This document shows, in pieces, positions 36,374-48,110 of a stretch of DNA of 64,000 bases. Position 1 is the stretch's first letter. Each line of letters begins with the position of its first letter. Both the position numbers and the translations under genes were made by a program. This DNA comes from Cryptomeria japonica (Eukaryota > Streptophyta > Pinopsida > Cupressales > Cupressaceae), in contig NC_081408.1 in assembly GCF_030272615.1 (NCBI RefSeq), positions 767,285,330-767,349,329 on the forward strand, read 5' to 3'. The notes under the pieces were generated by a model. It was not told the origin of the DNA. It saw only the letters and a program-made list of their open reading frames with translations, and searched no databases.

Positions 36374-37948
36374 TGATGGGGAGGGGTTCTCAAAGAGAGT
36401 AATACACCTAACTCAATAGATAGTTGAATGATGTTCTAGTGGGCACCTATCACTCTTCACTTGTCCTTTAACAAGTCAACCACTCAAACTCTCTTGGAGT
36501 GCTCCCTATCAATTTGTGCTCTTTAGTTGCTTCAGGCATGATTGAGATTCACAAGGGTAAATCCAACCATTATGCTATCCAACTCTCCAACATGTACTTG
36601 TAGAGGTTTTAGGGGATGTTTAATAGGTGTTTTAATTCCAATCAAATGATTTTTCAATTGATTTTTCACCATTTTCTCATCGCTCCCTCTTTCTCCTATT
36701 TTCTAGGCTTAGTAGCCCTAGAGCCCCAATTAGCCCTTCCTTACCGGTTTTTGGGCAATTACTCAAAATTATCTCAAAGAACCTTTCAGCACATTTGGTG
36801 ATTCGAGTACCCTTTTGGACAAAATTTATGATCCACTAGGTTAGGTAGCCTAGCCTATCCGTACTGGTATGGATCCCCAAAAATAGCATTTTTAGAGGGT
36901 TTGGGACTTAGCAGCCTTCTCCAATGGGTTTTGTTGCTCTCTACACCCTGTCACACCTCCAACTTTTCATAGAGGCTCTGCCCCACATCACACTTTGAAA
37001 CCAAACACTTGGCACATTCACAACCCTTCTTCCCTGCAAGCAAATATAATGTTTTCAATCATTTTTCTAACCGGCTATGACTGAGCTCACCTAGGAAATG
37101 ATGAAAAGTTGCTTCCAAACAACTTTCAAGCCATTATAAAACATATTTACACTATACAAGGGTTCCATGACTTGAATCCCAAATTTCATTGAGCAAAACT
37201 CAAGGGATTTCAGGTTGGAACCATGACTGGGCTCTTGAACTCTTACTCAGGATGAGAGAAATACAAATTTGCAAACACACTTCAAAATTACACTAAGGAA
37301 AGACAAAAAAACCTTCTGAGAAATAAAATATCATACACAAAACCACCATGAAATAACAGTAGCAAAATCAATCCATTTTGTACAGACTACTGCTCCAAAA
37401 GTTGAGAAAAATACAAGGTAAAATCTGGAAATTGTCTTCAAATTCTATTCAAACTTGCTCACAAATATTTCAACCCATGTACAATCATTCTCAGGGAATT
37501 TTATATGCCATTTTGGTCATAACCAACTCTTCATCGATTTCCTAACCACTGATTTGCTCAAAAAATGCAAAGTTGCTCAAAAAGTTGCAAAAAGTTGTCA
37601 AGCAACAATGACAACTTTTGCTCAAATGTGCATTTTTTATTTTATGTATTTCTACTCAAAATAAACCTCCTATAATGACTCCCTAACATTAAAATTACAT
37701 GCTTAAATACCTAATGAAGATTTACAAGATGTTTTACATCATAATGCAAATTTATGCCATTTTAGGCTTACAAGGGCTCATAGGCCAAATTTGAGAAAAC
37801 AAACAACCTAGGTGACAATAATCATTCAAATGAATATCAAACACACATGTGGACCTCTAAGTATTCCATTATTTAAACACTAACCCAAATTATAGACTAT
37901 CACACCAAAATTTGGAAAATGCACTAAAAATTAGGTGCTCCTACACCA
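36374..37948 (-). repeat. Chromovirus 3' LTR (1575 bp)
   Basis: Matches 42643-44190 along its length with scattered substitutions and small indels. Next to the PPT on its right. Confidence 0.93.
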
Positions 37949-37970
37949 TACTCCCCCAATGAGAAAGAAG

Positions 37971-39176
37971 TCAAGTGAATCCTTGAGGAAACAAAGAGAG
38001 GGGAATACCCAACTTACAAAAGTCTACTTCAGGTACCCAAGTAGCCTTAGATGTTGGAAGTTTCTGCCATTTGACCAAATGCTCCATATAAATGGTGTGC
38101 CTTGTCTTTTTGAGAATCCTAGAATCCAATACTTTATCGGCTTGTGGTATGGTTGCAGGTGGTAAGGGTAGGTCTGAAAGTGCGTGAGAGACTTCTGAGA
38201 CTCTACTACATTCCTTTGGAAGTGTGCCCTTATACTGCACCAAATCCACAACATTAAATATAGGAGATAAAGCCACATCGTCAGGTAGGTCTATTTTGTA
38301 GGCATTGTTTTTATACTTGGCCAAGACCTTACACGGTCCAATCCTCCTCATCTGAAGTTTACTAGGGACATGTTTTTGAAGCCTTTCTTTGTTCAAATGA
38401 ACCATGACCAAGTCCCCAACAACAAATTGTATATCCTTTCTCTTTTCATCTACTTTTTATTTGATCTTTTGAGAGGTGTGTAGTAGGGTTGTCCTAACCT
38501 GCTCATGAATATCTTGCATGGATTGAGCCATGTCCATAGCATGTCCACTCTGTTGTCCCATCTTCTCAACATTTGTAAGCTCCAAAACACCTCTGGAGTG
38601 AAGGCCATACACAATCTCAAAAGGGATCTTACTGGTTGATCTATTCACACTGTCATTGTAGGAAAACTCATCTTGATGGATGATCTGATCCCAAGCTTGT
38701 CCATACTCCTTTGTCAAACACCTAAGAAGGTTTCCAAATGTTCTATTAACCACCTCTATTTGGCCATCCACTTGGGGATGATAGGAGGAACTGAAAGACA
38801 ATTTAGTACCCAATCTTTGCCACAAAGTCTTCCAAAAATGACCAATAAACTTTGCATCTCTTTCTGATACTATGCTAATAGGTAAGCCATGAATCCTAAT
38901 GACTTATTTGAAAAAAAAGAGAGTAATATGACTAGCATCATGAGTCATTTTACATGAAATAAAATGGGCCATTTTGCTAAATCTATCTACCACAACATAG
39001 ATACTATCAAAACTCAATTTGGTCTTGGGAAAACCAACAAAAAAATCCATACTTACACACTCCCATGGCCAATTTGGGATAGGTAAAGGCTTATAAAGAC
39101 CAAGATTAGAAGAAGTACCATTGGCTCTTTGGAAAACCACACATTGCTCCATATATTTTCTGATATCCCTTTGCAT
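37971..39176 (-). pseudogene. Chromovirus integrase with C-terminal chromodomain
   Basis: Three frames: 39176-38904 has the end of the zinc module (CVVFQRAN; the second Cys is now Phe) and the first catalytic Asp in SMDFFVGFP. 38825-38457 has YHPQVDGQIEVVNRT with the catalytic Glu. 38411-37971 ends with VLDSRILKKTRHTIYMEHLV and KWQKLP...ATWVPE (residues 92-140), a chromodomain. Such domains guide integration to histone-marked chromatin. The motif near 38880 reads VSERD instead of the usual SDRD. Confidence 0.9.
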
Positions 39177-39206
39177 CTTAGGCCAATAGTAGAATCTTTG
39201 GACAAG

Positions 39207-40777
39207 TTACAAAGTCTTATTCAATCCAAAGTGTCCACTTAAGCAACCATTATGCTTCTCTCGCATTAAATTTTCTCTCATGGACCCTCTAGGTACACAA
39301 AGTTGTCCTCCCTTAAACAAAAGACCATCTTGTAGGGTAAAATCTGCATATTCACCATGAAAATGATTCCTAAATTCTTGATAAACCTTGTAGATGGCAG
39401 CAAAGTCTTCATCATCTTGATATAAACCCTTGAAACTATCCACTCCAGTGCTCTTAAGCTGCACTTCTTTAACTATTAGCAACCTTCTACTTAATGCATC
39501 ATCAACTCTATTATATTGTCCTTTCTTATGCTTAATGGTAAAAGTATATGATTGCAAATACTCTACCCATTTGATATGCCTATGATTCAACTTTTCTCGT
39601 GAATTGAGGAAACTAAGAACTTGATTATTAGTATAAACCACAAATTCTTTAGGTAGAAAATAATGCCTCCATTTCCTAAGTGATTGAACAACTGCATATA
39701 ACTCCAAATCATAAGAATAAAACCTTTTCTTGGCATCATTGAGCTTCTCACTGAAAAATGCAACCGGTCTATTGTCTTGACTTAAGACTGCTCCAACTGC
39801 TATATTGCTTGCATCACATTCAATGGTGAAGAGCTTGTCAAAGCTTGTAAGAACTAGTACCAGTTGAGTAGCCATCTTTGTCTTCAAGAGATCAAACCCT
39901 CTTTGTGCTTCTTGTGTCCATTGAAACTTAGTTTTCATTCCTCCTTTGATTGTGTCAAGCATAGGTGCACATATCCCACTAAATTCTCTGATGAACTTCC
40001 TATAAAATTGTGTCAAACCATGGAAACACATCACTTCACTTGTTGTCCTAGGTGTAGGCCAACTAATTATGGCTTCCACCTTAGAGGTATCCATCTTCAA
40101 ATCACCACTTGAGATTACAAACCCAAGATATACCAACTCCTGTTTCATGAACTCACATTTCTCCAAATTGATGGTTAGTTGCTCATCACATAATTTCTTC
40201 AATACAATCTCTATATGCTTAAGATGTCCATCTTTAAACTTACTAAAAATCAAGATGTCATCTAAGTAAACAACAAAAATTTTACCAATATAATCCTTGA
40301 GTACTTCATTCATGAGTCTCATGAATGTGCTAGGGGCATTTGTGAGTCCAAATGGCATAACAAGCTATTCATAAAGTCCTTTGTGGTCTTAAATGTTGTC
40401 TTCCATTCATCTCCCTCCTTGATTCTAATTTTGTGGTAACCATGCTTGAGGTCTATGTTGGTGAAGTATTCAGCACCTCCTAAACAATCCATCAAATCTT
40501 CCATTCTTGGAATGGGAAATCTATACCTGATTGTAATCCAGTTTATGCTTCTAGAATCAGTGCAACGTCTCCAAGTACCTCCCTTCTTTGGGTCCAAAAT
40601 AGTGGGAACTGCACATGGGCTGATGCTCTTCCTTATCAGACCATTGTCCAAGAGTTCTTGTCCTTGCTTAGCTACCTCTTTATTCTGCTCCGGTGTCATT
40701 TTATAAGTTGCCTTATTAGGCAATGAGGCTCTGGGTATGAAGTCAATTTGGTGACTTATGGCACATTGAGGAGGCAA
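39207..40777 (-). pseudogene. Chromovirus reverse transcriptase and RNase H
   Basis: The N-terminal RT piece is 40777-40319 (ILDPKKGGTWRRCTDSRSIN; FTNIDLKHGYHKIRI). After one frameshift, 40358-39207 stays open for 383 codons. It starts MPFGLTNAPSTF, has the catalytic YLDD at residues 31-34, then RNase H FTIECDAS (D182), E219 and VYTNNQ, where the third catalytic Asp is replaced by Asn (244). It ends in the integrase zinc region (HNGCLSGHFG). Confidence 0.93.
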
Positions 40778-41026
40778 GGTTGCTGGTGTTCCATCACTGA
40801 TAATGTCCTTAAACTAATTTAGAATCTTTTTCACTTCATTGGGAATGCGTACTTTCTTCTCCTTGCTTTCTTCTTTTGGTTTTACTACAAGTGCAAACCC
40901 CACTCCTTCTCCTTCCTTGAGAGTGTTAATGAACTCCTTCTCACCAACCAACAACACATTGGGACCCTTTGATCTTCCCTCTTCTTGGTCTCCTATGGAC
41001 TGAATTTTATAGGTGATCCCATCTTT

Positions 41027-41551
41027 TTAAAAAGTATAGGCATTATTTTCCCCATGGTGTATTGCTTTTGTGTCAAACTGCCAAGGCCTACCTAGGAGTA
41101 GGTAGCAAGAATCCATTGGCAAGATGTCACACAAGATTTTGTCCTTGTATCCTCCTATAGTGAACTCCACCCAAGTTTGTTCATTCACTAGAACATGTTG
41201 CCCCTTGTTGAGCCAAGTAACCCTATAAGGATCACTATGTGGGATTCTTTGTAGGTTGAGCTTACTCACTGCTTCTTCTAACACTATGTTATCAGTAGAC
41301 CCTGAATCCACCACCACTCTCCATACTTTTCCCATAATCTTGTATTTTATCCTAAATAGGGATCTTCTTTGGCTAGGTTCCTCCTTAACCAGTTCTTTAA
41401 TCAAGACTCTTCTTATCATGAGATTCTCTCCAACTTCAGAATCTAAACTCACTTCTGATGCCTTCATGTTTGCTACATCTTCTTGAACATAACTTACTCT
41501 CCTCTCGCCTCCTTGGGATGAAGAAGACTTCTCAGGACATCTATAGGCCAA
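41027..41551 (-). pseudogene. Chromovirus aspartic protease and end of gag
   Basis: Starts at the zinc-knuckle end LAYRCPEK; the first Cys of the knuckle appears mutated (YNFHQLGHLAYRC). The retropepsin active site is VVDSGSTDNIV (D82-S83-G84), with the later LLLGRPWQFD motif typical of Gypsy proteases. It is open for 174 codons. Confidence 0.88.
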
Positions 41552-41559
41552 GTGTCCAA

Positions 41560-42627
41560 GTTGATGGAAATTGTATCACTTCATTATGGTGAAATAGGAT
41601 CCTCTTCCTGATCCACTAGACCTTCCTCTACTATAGTTGCTAGATCCCCTTCCTCTATAGTTGCTCTTGCTATAGGAATCCCCACTTTTCTCTACCAACT
41701 TGGATTCCCCTTAGGATATTTGGTCTATACTTCTTCCACCATATCTACCTCTATGGCCTTTGCCATATCTTCCCCTACCTCTACCTCTGTTGCTTTTATC
41801 TAGTTTCTTTTTACTCTTCTCTTCCACCATGACTGCCAACTGATAGCACTTATGAACAATACTAGGACACAACAAACTCAACTCTTCTTGTATATTCCAT
41901 CTCAAGCCATTCAAGTACCTGGCTACCTTAATAATTTCATCTTCCATCACCTTGGATCTCAAACACAACATCTAAAATTCCTCAGTGTAACTGCTCACAT
42001 CTAGTTCTATTTGTCTCAAGCTTTGTCACCTCTTGTGCAATTGAATTTCATAGTCTTTAGGGATGTAGGCTTATTTCACCTTGGCTAGCATTCCTTTCCA
42101 AGTGGCTATTGGGTTCTTACCCTCCTCTTGCCTCTCCTCTTGGATGAACTTCAACCAAGTCAAGGATGCTCCTCTCAATCTAGATTTGGCTACCTTCACC
42201 TTTTGTGCCTCACTAATCCCATCACATTCAAAGTGATTCTCCAATCCTTCAATCTATTTCCTGACTACTTCTAGTTCCATTTTCCCACAAAAATGTGGCA
42301 CTCCTTCTAGAGATTTTCCTCCTAAGGCTTTGATGGTTCTAAGGAAAGGTTCTTCAAGTAGTATAGGATTTGGTTCAGGTGTGCTATTCTCTTATACTAC
42401 TTCTTTACCCTTCTCTTCATCGATTTGGATTGTTACTTTCTCAGTCTTGTCTTCTACTACATCTAGTATTCTCTCCAACTGTTGCACTCTTACTCTAAGG
42501 AGTCTATTCTCTTTACTCTTGATCTTCTACCTTCTTGGCTAACTCTGCATTGGTCACCTTCCTTAGACTATTTTCTCCTATTGACTCAATCTCGGACGTG
42601 AACTGGCTTCTTCCCAAATCTTAACTT
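41560..42627 (-). pseudogene. Chromovirus gag, broken
   Basis: Pieces of capsid protein are seen, for example 41971-41711 with VARYLNGLRWNIQEELSL and the Arg/Gly-rich RGRGRGRYGKGHRGR, which is a nucleic-acid-binding tail. Upstream frames with Glu/Lys-rich coil are interrupted by stops. It follows the PBS directly. Confidence 0.75.
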
Positions 42628-42639
42628 GCTCTGATACCA
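42628..42639 (-). other. Chromovirus primer binding site
   Basis: The sense strand reads TGGTATCAGAGC, three bases inside the 5' LTR end. Complementary to initiator Met tRNA. Confidence 0.93.
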
Positions 42640-42642
42640 CTT

Positions 42643-44190
42643 TGATGGGGAGTGGTTCTCAAAGAGAGTAATACACCTAGCTTAATAGGTAGTTGAATGA
42701 TGTTCTAGTGGTTTCCTATCACTCTTCACTTGTCATTTAACAAGTCAACTACTCAAACTCTCTTGGAGTGCTTCCTATCAATTTGTGCTCTTTAGTTGCT
42801 TCAAGCATGATTGAGATTCACAGGGGTAAACCCAACCATTGTGCTATCCAACTCTCCAACATGTACTTGCAGGGATTTTAGGGGGTATTTTATAGGTTTT
42901 TCAATTCCAATCAAATGATTCTTCAATTGATTTTTCACCATTTTCTCATCGCTCCCTCTTTCTCCTATTTTCTAGGCCTAGTAGCCCTAGAGCCCTAATT
43001 AGCCCTTCCTTACCGGTTTTGGGGAAATTACTCATAATTATCTCAAAGAACCTTTCAACATCTTTGGTGATCTAAGTACCCTTTTGGACAAACTTTTTGA
43101 TCCACTAGGCTAGGTAGTCTGGCCTTTTCGTACTGGTACGGATCCCAAAAAATGGCATTTTTAGAGGGTTTGGGACTTAGCAGTCTTCTCCAATGGGTTT
43201 TGTTGCTCTCTCCACTTTGTCATACCTCCACCTTTTCACAGAGGCTCTACCCCACATCACACTTTCAATCCAAACACTTGGCACATTCACAACTCCTCTT
43301 CCCTGCAAGCAAATACAACATTTTCAATCATTTTCCTAACCAGGCTATGACTGAGCTCGCCTAGTAAATGATGACAAGTTGCTTCCAAAAAAATTTCAAG
43401 CCATTATAAAACATATTTACACTATATAAGGGTTCCATGACTTGAATCTGAAGGGTCATTGAGCAAAACTCAAGGGATTTCAAGTTGGAACCATGACTGG
43501 ACTTTTGAACCCTTGCTCAAGCCGAGAGCAATACAAATTTGAAAACACACTTCAAAATTGCACTAAGGAAAGACAAAATCACCTTTTGAGCAATAAAATG
43601 TTATAAACAAAACCACCATGAAATAATAGTAGCAAAATCAATCCATTATGTACGGACTGTTGCTCCAAAAGTTGAGAAAATACAAGGTAAAATCTAGAAA
43701 TTATCTTCAAATTCTATTCAAAATTTCTCACAAATGTTCCAACCCGTGTACAATCATTCTCAGGGCATTTTATATTCCATTTTGGTCATAACCAACTCTT
43801 CATCAGTTTCTTAACCATGGATTTTCTCAAAAAATTGCAAAAAGTTGTCAAGCAATAATGATAAGTTTTGCTCAAATGTGCATTTTTGCATTTCTACTCA
43901 AAATAAACCTCCTATAATGATTCCTTAACATTAAAATTGCATGGATAAATTCCTAATGAGTCTTTACAAGATGTTTTACATCATAATGCAAATTTGTGCC
44001 ATTTTAGGCTTATAAGGGCTCATAGGCCAAATTTGAGAAAACAAACAACCTATGTGACAATCATCCTTAAAATGACTATCAAACACACATGTGGACCTCT
44101 AAGTAGTCCATTATTCGAACACTAACCCAAATTATAGACTATCACACCAAAATTTGCAAAATGCACTAAAAAATAGGTGCTCCTACACCA
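42643..44190 (-). repeat. Chromovirus 5' LTR (1548 bp)
   Basis: Sense TGGTGTAGGAGC...CCCATCA; pairs with 36374-37948 and is followed by the PBS. Flanked on the right by the TSD copy CCTTT. Confidence 0.93.
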
Positions 44191-44195
44191 CCTTT

Positions 44196-44660
44196 CCTTG
44201 AGAAGAGGGTCCCCAACCAAAACAGATTATGAGAGGAGATAAAAACCCACAATATCAAGGGAAAGCCAGAAGTCGTAAATACCAGTTGGAACTACAAAGA
44301 AATCTGCATCTGCATCTCCACCCAGATCCCAAACACCCATAATGCACACACACAATATCAGTGCAAAACCACAGATGGGAGGGAAACATTGGTCCAGAAA
44401 CCCATCCCGAACCACACCCGACAGGACAAGAAGAGCAGAGAGGAATCTTAGAAAACCCATAGTGCCATCATTGCTCCATCTCAATGCTCTTGAAAAGCCA
44501 CGAACCAAAGAAAAACACAAAGAGATGGCCAAAGAGACAACATCCGAACATGGCATATGGGCAAGCTGCAAAGAAAAAACACCTCCCATGAACCATCGAA
44601 TCTACTTCCCCTGTAGAAGCCCTAACCCTTGAACCACACCGGTTCCCACTCCCACTCCCA
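44196..44660 (-). repeat. Older minus-strand repeat, upstream half
   Basis: Contains a 120-codon minus-strand frame (MGGVFSLQLAHMPCSD...), hydrophobic and without known domain. It joins 36368 across the chromovirus, so both halves are one older element. Confidence 0.4.
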
Positions 44661-45652
44661 CTCGTTACAAAAACATGTTATACCTAATTTTCCATTTCAT
44701 GTTAATAATGACATTTTCTATTTTTTCATAAGTTTCTCTTTTTACATTAGAGTTGTATGTATAATAATTTGATTGGCATTGTCTTTATTCACAATTGATT
44801 AGACTTATTTCATTTCATGATCTATCATTCATAATTTTGTATGAGCATGATATACATATTAGTCTATTTCATAAAAATACATAAAATTTTCATAAAGTTT
44901 TGAACTTACATCAAAAGAATGTGCAATGGTTATGTTCATAGTAATTTACAATGAGGGTAATCTATATAGAATGTCTTACATATTTGATAGAGGATTAGTT
45001 GAATGTTTACAAAAAGCACCTTTAGAAATCATCTGTGAAATTTAAATGCCATATGTATTATAACCAAAAAAGTGTTTTACTTATATGATTTATCTTAGGG
45101 TCATATCACATAAATAACTTTAAAATTGATTGTGTTATTTGATACATGTAAATAACAAGGAGCTCTAGTTTCCTTGGTTTGATTAATTAAAAGCGGATTA
45201 GACCCATACCATTACAAATATATAGAAAAACACTACCTAAGGTGCATGAGAGATACACACCTAACTAAAGACAACACCAAAAAAAGGCAAGGAACCACCA
45301 ATCATAGACTAGGACGAGAAACAAAACTAGCAAACAAAAACCACTAAAACATGACCTATAAGTGAAGCTTTACCCTCTTGCCAATCTTTACAAAGACCTA
45401 GGACTTTTTCAAAGAAAGAGATGTTTTGCCAGACTTCTTAGCAGAGTTCAAAATATTAGAGTCTAGAGTGTCTTTAAGCATAGAGGCAGGGGGCTCCACC
45501 CAAGCAAAAGGGGATAAAGCATGTTTCCTACTCTTGCCTTTCCTATGGTCAATTTCCTCCTAATTTATTTATTTTATTGTCTTTATTTTGTTTTATCTTT
45601 GTTTAATTTTTTATATTTTTATTCTTATAGCTTCCTATTAGATTTTATCCCA
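44661..45652. other. AT-rich region with LINE-like 3' end
   Basis: Mostly featureless. At 45170-45560 the minus strand reads protein-like pieces (ALSPFAWVEPPASMLKD; SAKKSGKTSLSLKKS) and ends near GGTCTAATCCGCTTTTAATT, which may be the 3' part of a decayed LINE or ORF1 relic. Low certainty. Confidence 0.35.
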
Positions 45653-45659
45653 CATCTTT

Positions 45660-45852
45660 TTGTCCTAAAAAATGTGAGTTAGTTCTTCACAGAAAAGGGT
45701 GGTAAATCGGCGAAAAATGATCCATCGGATGTGAGGTTCCATACTTTATCCATGAACATAACACTTCATCTTGAGCTGAAAAATCAATTCCCTTTATACT
45801 TTAAAAACCCTAACCTTAAAATTTTAAATAGAGGAAGAAACCCAGCCCTGTA
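45660..45852 (+). promoter_or_regulatory. Promoter with telo-box upstream of exon 1 (copy C)
   Basis: Contains AAAAACCCTAACC near 45803-45815 (telo-box) and TTTAAATA at 45823, about 25-30 bp before the ATG at 45853. It is homologous to blocks A, D and E. The 5' UTR would be very short if the TATA is used. Confidence 0.55.
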
Positions 45853-45891
45853 ATGGAGGAAGATGAAAGTCTCCCAAAATGCAGCAACCAG
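45853..45891 (+). CDS. Host gene exon 1 (MEEDESLPKCSNQ), unrecognised gene
   Basis: ATG and 13 codons ending at CAG, followed by donor GTGCAA. It is the best-preserved of the first-exon copies (18602, 33355, 45853), with promoter-like sequence directly upstream. The acidic start is generic and the gene was not identified. Whether it is joined to 46071-46100 and 61257-61418 is inference from phase (all phase 0) and strand. It may be a pseudogene. Confidence 0.45.
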
Positions 45892-46070
45892 GTGCAAAGC
45901 TGCATATGCTTTATTTTGATTTTTCATTGCTTTTCGTGTTATGTCTTATTATTTTAAAATTTACTTTTACTGTTCTTATTATTTTAAAATTTACTTTTAT
46001 TCTATGTTACAGCAATATTAACTTCGAGAATTGATTTTATCAGGTTGATGAGGAAGCAATTGTTTCTTAG

Positions 46071-46100
46071 AATGGTTGGAAGTGGAAAGAGAACATGCCG
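46071..46100 (+). CDS. Candidate 30-nt microexon (NGWKWKENMP)
   Basis: Acceptor TTGTTTCTTAG and donor GTAGGA frame 30 bases that keep phase 0 with exon 1. An equal-length relative exists at 33586. An upstream acceptor at 46043 would add VDEEAIVS and then an in-frame TAG; since the TAG is part of the better acceptor, the shorter exon is preferred. Confidence 0.4.
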
Positions 46101-46640
46101 GTAGGAACATTTATTGTTATATAGGTAATTTTCTTTTTGAAGTGTGGCTTAATGATTTATTTATTTTTATCTTGGATTGTTGCATTGCATAGGTACTTTT
46201 TGTATATATTTATTTTTAAAAATATATCTTATCTTATTTTAAAGGTATTTAAATTTATTTGTTTTAAAATATTTTTGATGATAGGCATTTGTCCTTTAGA
46301 TTTCCATCAAAATTTTCCTAAACAAATATTGAATCATATAGACTTAACATTTCTTCAGCAAAGAATATCATAGAACAAAAGGGTAAGTGCTAACAAAAGG
46401 AAATCGAATTTTACATGTTCAATCCTTATCTTAAATTACAATCAAGTGAATCTTTTGAATCTTTAGTAAGTATTTAGAATGTATTGTGAGTGGAGGAACA
46501 GTTTTTTTAATATAAGTTTGAAAGTTAAAACAATGAAAAGATGCAAAGTAAGCAATAAGGTCAGAGAAAAATCAATCCAGCTAAATACATTCTACAGTAA
46601 ATGCTAAACTAAAATCGATTTAAAGTTTTAATTCTTATTA
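46101..46640 (+). other. Intron-like sequence
   Basis: T-rich, with no coding signal. Parts resemble 18660-18910 and 33620-33750, the equivalent introns of the other copies. The LINE target site lies at its end. Confidence 0.4.
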
Positions 46641-46655
46641 AAAATATCTTTTTTT

Positions 46656-46965
46656 TTGTGAATAGGCCTTCTTTATTAATAAGAAATATTAAAGTACATA
46701 TTCACAAAAAAAGGCCAGGGGATACAAGTTCACCCTGTGAGAGTCACTCGACCAACGGCCAGAAACAAAAAACAACAAGCTATTCATCAAAAAATTATTT
46801 AGGCAACCAAAGCAGTGGCAGCTGAGGGAGGAGGATCAAGGTCGTCTTTTTTGCCCCATACATCAGCGGGGCCAAGAGTCGGGTCTAGCACAGACCACCC
46901 ATCTTTGGATCTCTTTCAATTTCTCCTTCCTTTTGCCTAGGAGATGAGATCGCCAAAGCCAGGTG
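46656..46965 (-). pseudogene. LINE 3' end
   Basis: Aligns with 31150-31460 in the other LINE: TGGCTTTGGCGATCTC..., the CCCGCTGATGTATGGGG motif and the 3' end TTTGTGAATATGTACTTT. It is the far side of the LINE from which 55894-60925 was separated. Confidence 0.8.
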
Positions 46966-48110
46966 AGCAATTTTCAGTAAAATCAGCCAATCTTTTGGAT
47001 TTAAGCTGTTAAATACAATCAGGACAATCTCCCGAAATTTCAGAAAAAATGTCAGGGACCGTGGCGCTTCGGAGTGCACATGGTCCCAACAACTTTTTTC
47101 GAAATTCGCAGGGATGAAAGTTATGATGATTTTAGAGCTAATCTGAAAAAATTGAGTGATTTTACGATCTGTAGATAGGCCAAATTAGAGTTGCAATCTT
47201 GAAATTGAACCCTACCAAGATTGTCGAAAAATGCAAAATTTGAATTTTGAAAAAGAGAGGGAAACTGAAATTTTGAATTTTATGATTTTAGAGGGAATGT
47301 CAAGAGCAATGCAAATTTTGAAATTTAAAAATTGACTCAATTTCACGCAAATTTTAATTTTGAAAGCGGAAATTAAAGTTGTTGTAATTAAGCACTTAAT
47401 TTCAAATGTCACAAATTGTAAGAATTTGAATAAAGCATTGAAATTTCGAATGAATGCAAACACACTTTTCAGATTTAGGACAGTAAGAACACAATTTTGA
47501 CACGAAATTTCAATTTCAATGATTTTTGAATGTTTAGAAGCCTTAATCCAAGCAATCACAAGACCAACTTTGACTGTAATTTTGAAAGTGTTAGATTTGA
47601 TAAAATCAGCCAAAATTTTGGATTTTAGCAGAAAAACACAGTAAGATCTCGCTCCCGAAATTTCGGAAAAAATGTCGGGGACGATGGAGCTCGGAGTGCA
47701 CACGGTCCTCGCAACTTTTTTCCAAATTTTTAGGGATGAAAGATATTGTGATTTTATTGCGGAATCCAAAGTTACAGCTGATTTGGAGATGTTTTGATCA
47801 GTGAAATTGTCGGACAAAGGTTGAATCAAGAGGGTTTCAAAAATTAGGGTTTTGACACTTAACCACTTAATTTTCAAAATTAAAGCACAAATCTGAATTG
47901 ACAATTTGTAATAGAAGGGCAGATCTGAAACAAGCATTTAACAATTAAACACTTCACAAGTTTAATTACTAAAAAGAAAATTTAGGGTTTTTATGCAATT
48001 AACCTCTAAAATTTTGCCAAAGATCAAACATGGAAATGTAATCAAGGAATCCAATTTTTAGATCTAACTATGAATAATCAGAAAGGATGTTCACGTCGGG
48101 TTCACCAAAA
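46966..48110 (-). repeat. Second leader copy, truncated at the gag start
   Basis: Matches 53555-54699 throughout, with the same candidate PBS beside the LTR and the same 241-codon frame (47937-47212). It ends about 38 bp before where gag would start, directly against LINE sequence. Confidence 0.85.
47212..47937 (-). CDS. 241-codon leader frame, copy 2 (unknown)
   Basis: An open frame on the sense strand between PBS and gag, starting MLVSDLPFYYKLS; hydrophobic and Lys/Ile/Ser-rich, no domain recognised. About six residues differ from the copy at 53801-54526, none a stop. The AT-rich composition and recent duplication may explain its survival, so a protein is uncertain. Confidence 0.3.
   Translation of the reverse strand: MLVSDLPFYYKLSIQICALILKIKWLSVKTLIFETLLIQPLSDNFTDQNISKSAVTLDSAIKSQYLSSLKIWKKVARTVCTPSSIVPDIFSEISGARSYCVFLLKSKILADFIKSNTFKITVKVGLVIAWIKASKHSKIIEIEISCQNCVLTVLNLKSVFAFIRNFNALFKFLQFVTFEIKCLITTTLISAFKIKICVKLSQFLNFKICIALDIPSKIIKFKISVSLSFSKFKFCIFRQSW

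Larger units (their letters stand above)
36374..44190 (-). mobile_element. Chromovirus (Ty3/Gypsy with chromodomain), nearly complete
   Basis: 5-bp TSD CCTTT (36369-36373 and 44191-44195). LTRs 36374-37948 and 42643-44190 have sense ends TGGTGTAGG...CCCATCA. PBS TGGTATCAGAGC is at 42628-42639 and PPT CATTGGGGGAGTA at 37949-37961. Gag, PR, RT, RNase H, IN and chromodomain follow in Gypsy order. A few stops and frameshifts make it non-functional, and the LTRs differ by some percent, so it is old but structurally whole. Confidence 0.95.

Noticed and set aside
46044-46070. Exon extension VDEEAIVS upstream of the microexon
   Set aside because: It runs into TAG; the TAG is better explained as the end of a strong acceptor TTGTTTCTTAG, shared with copy E.
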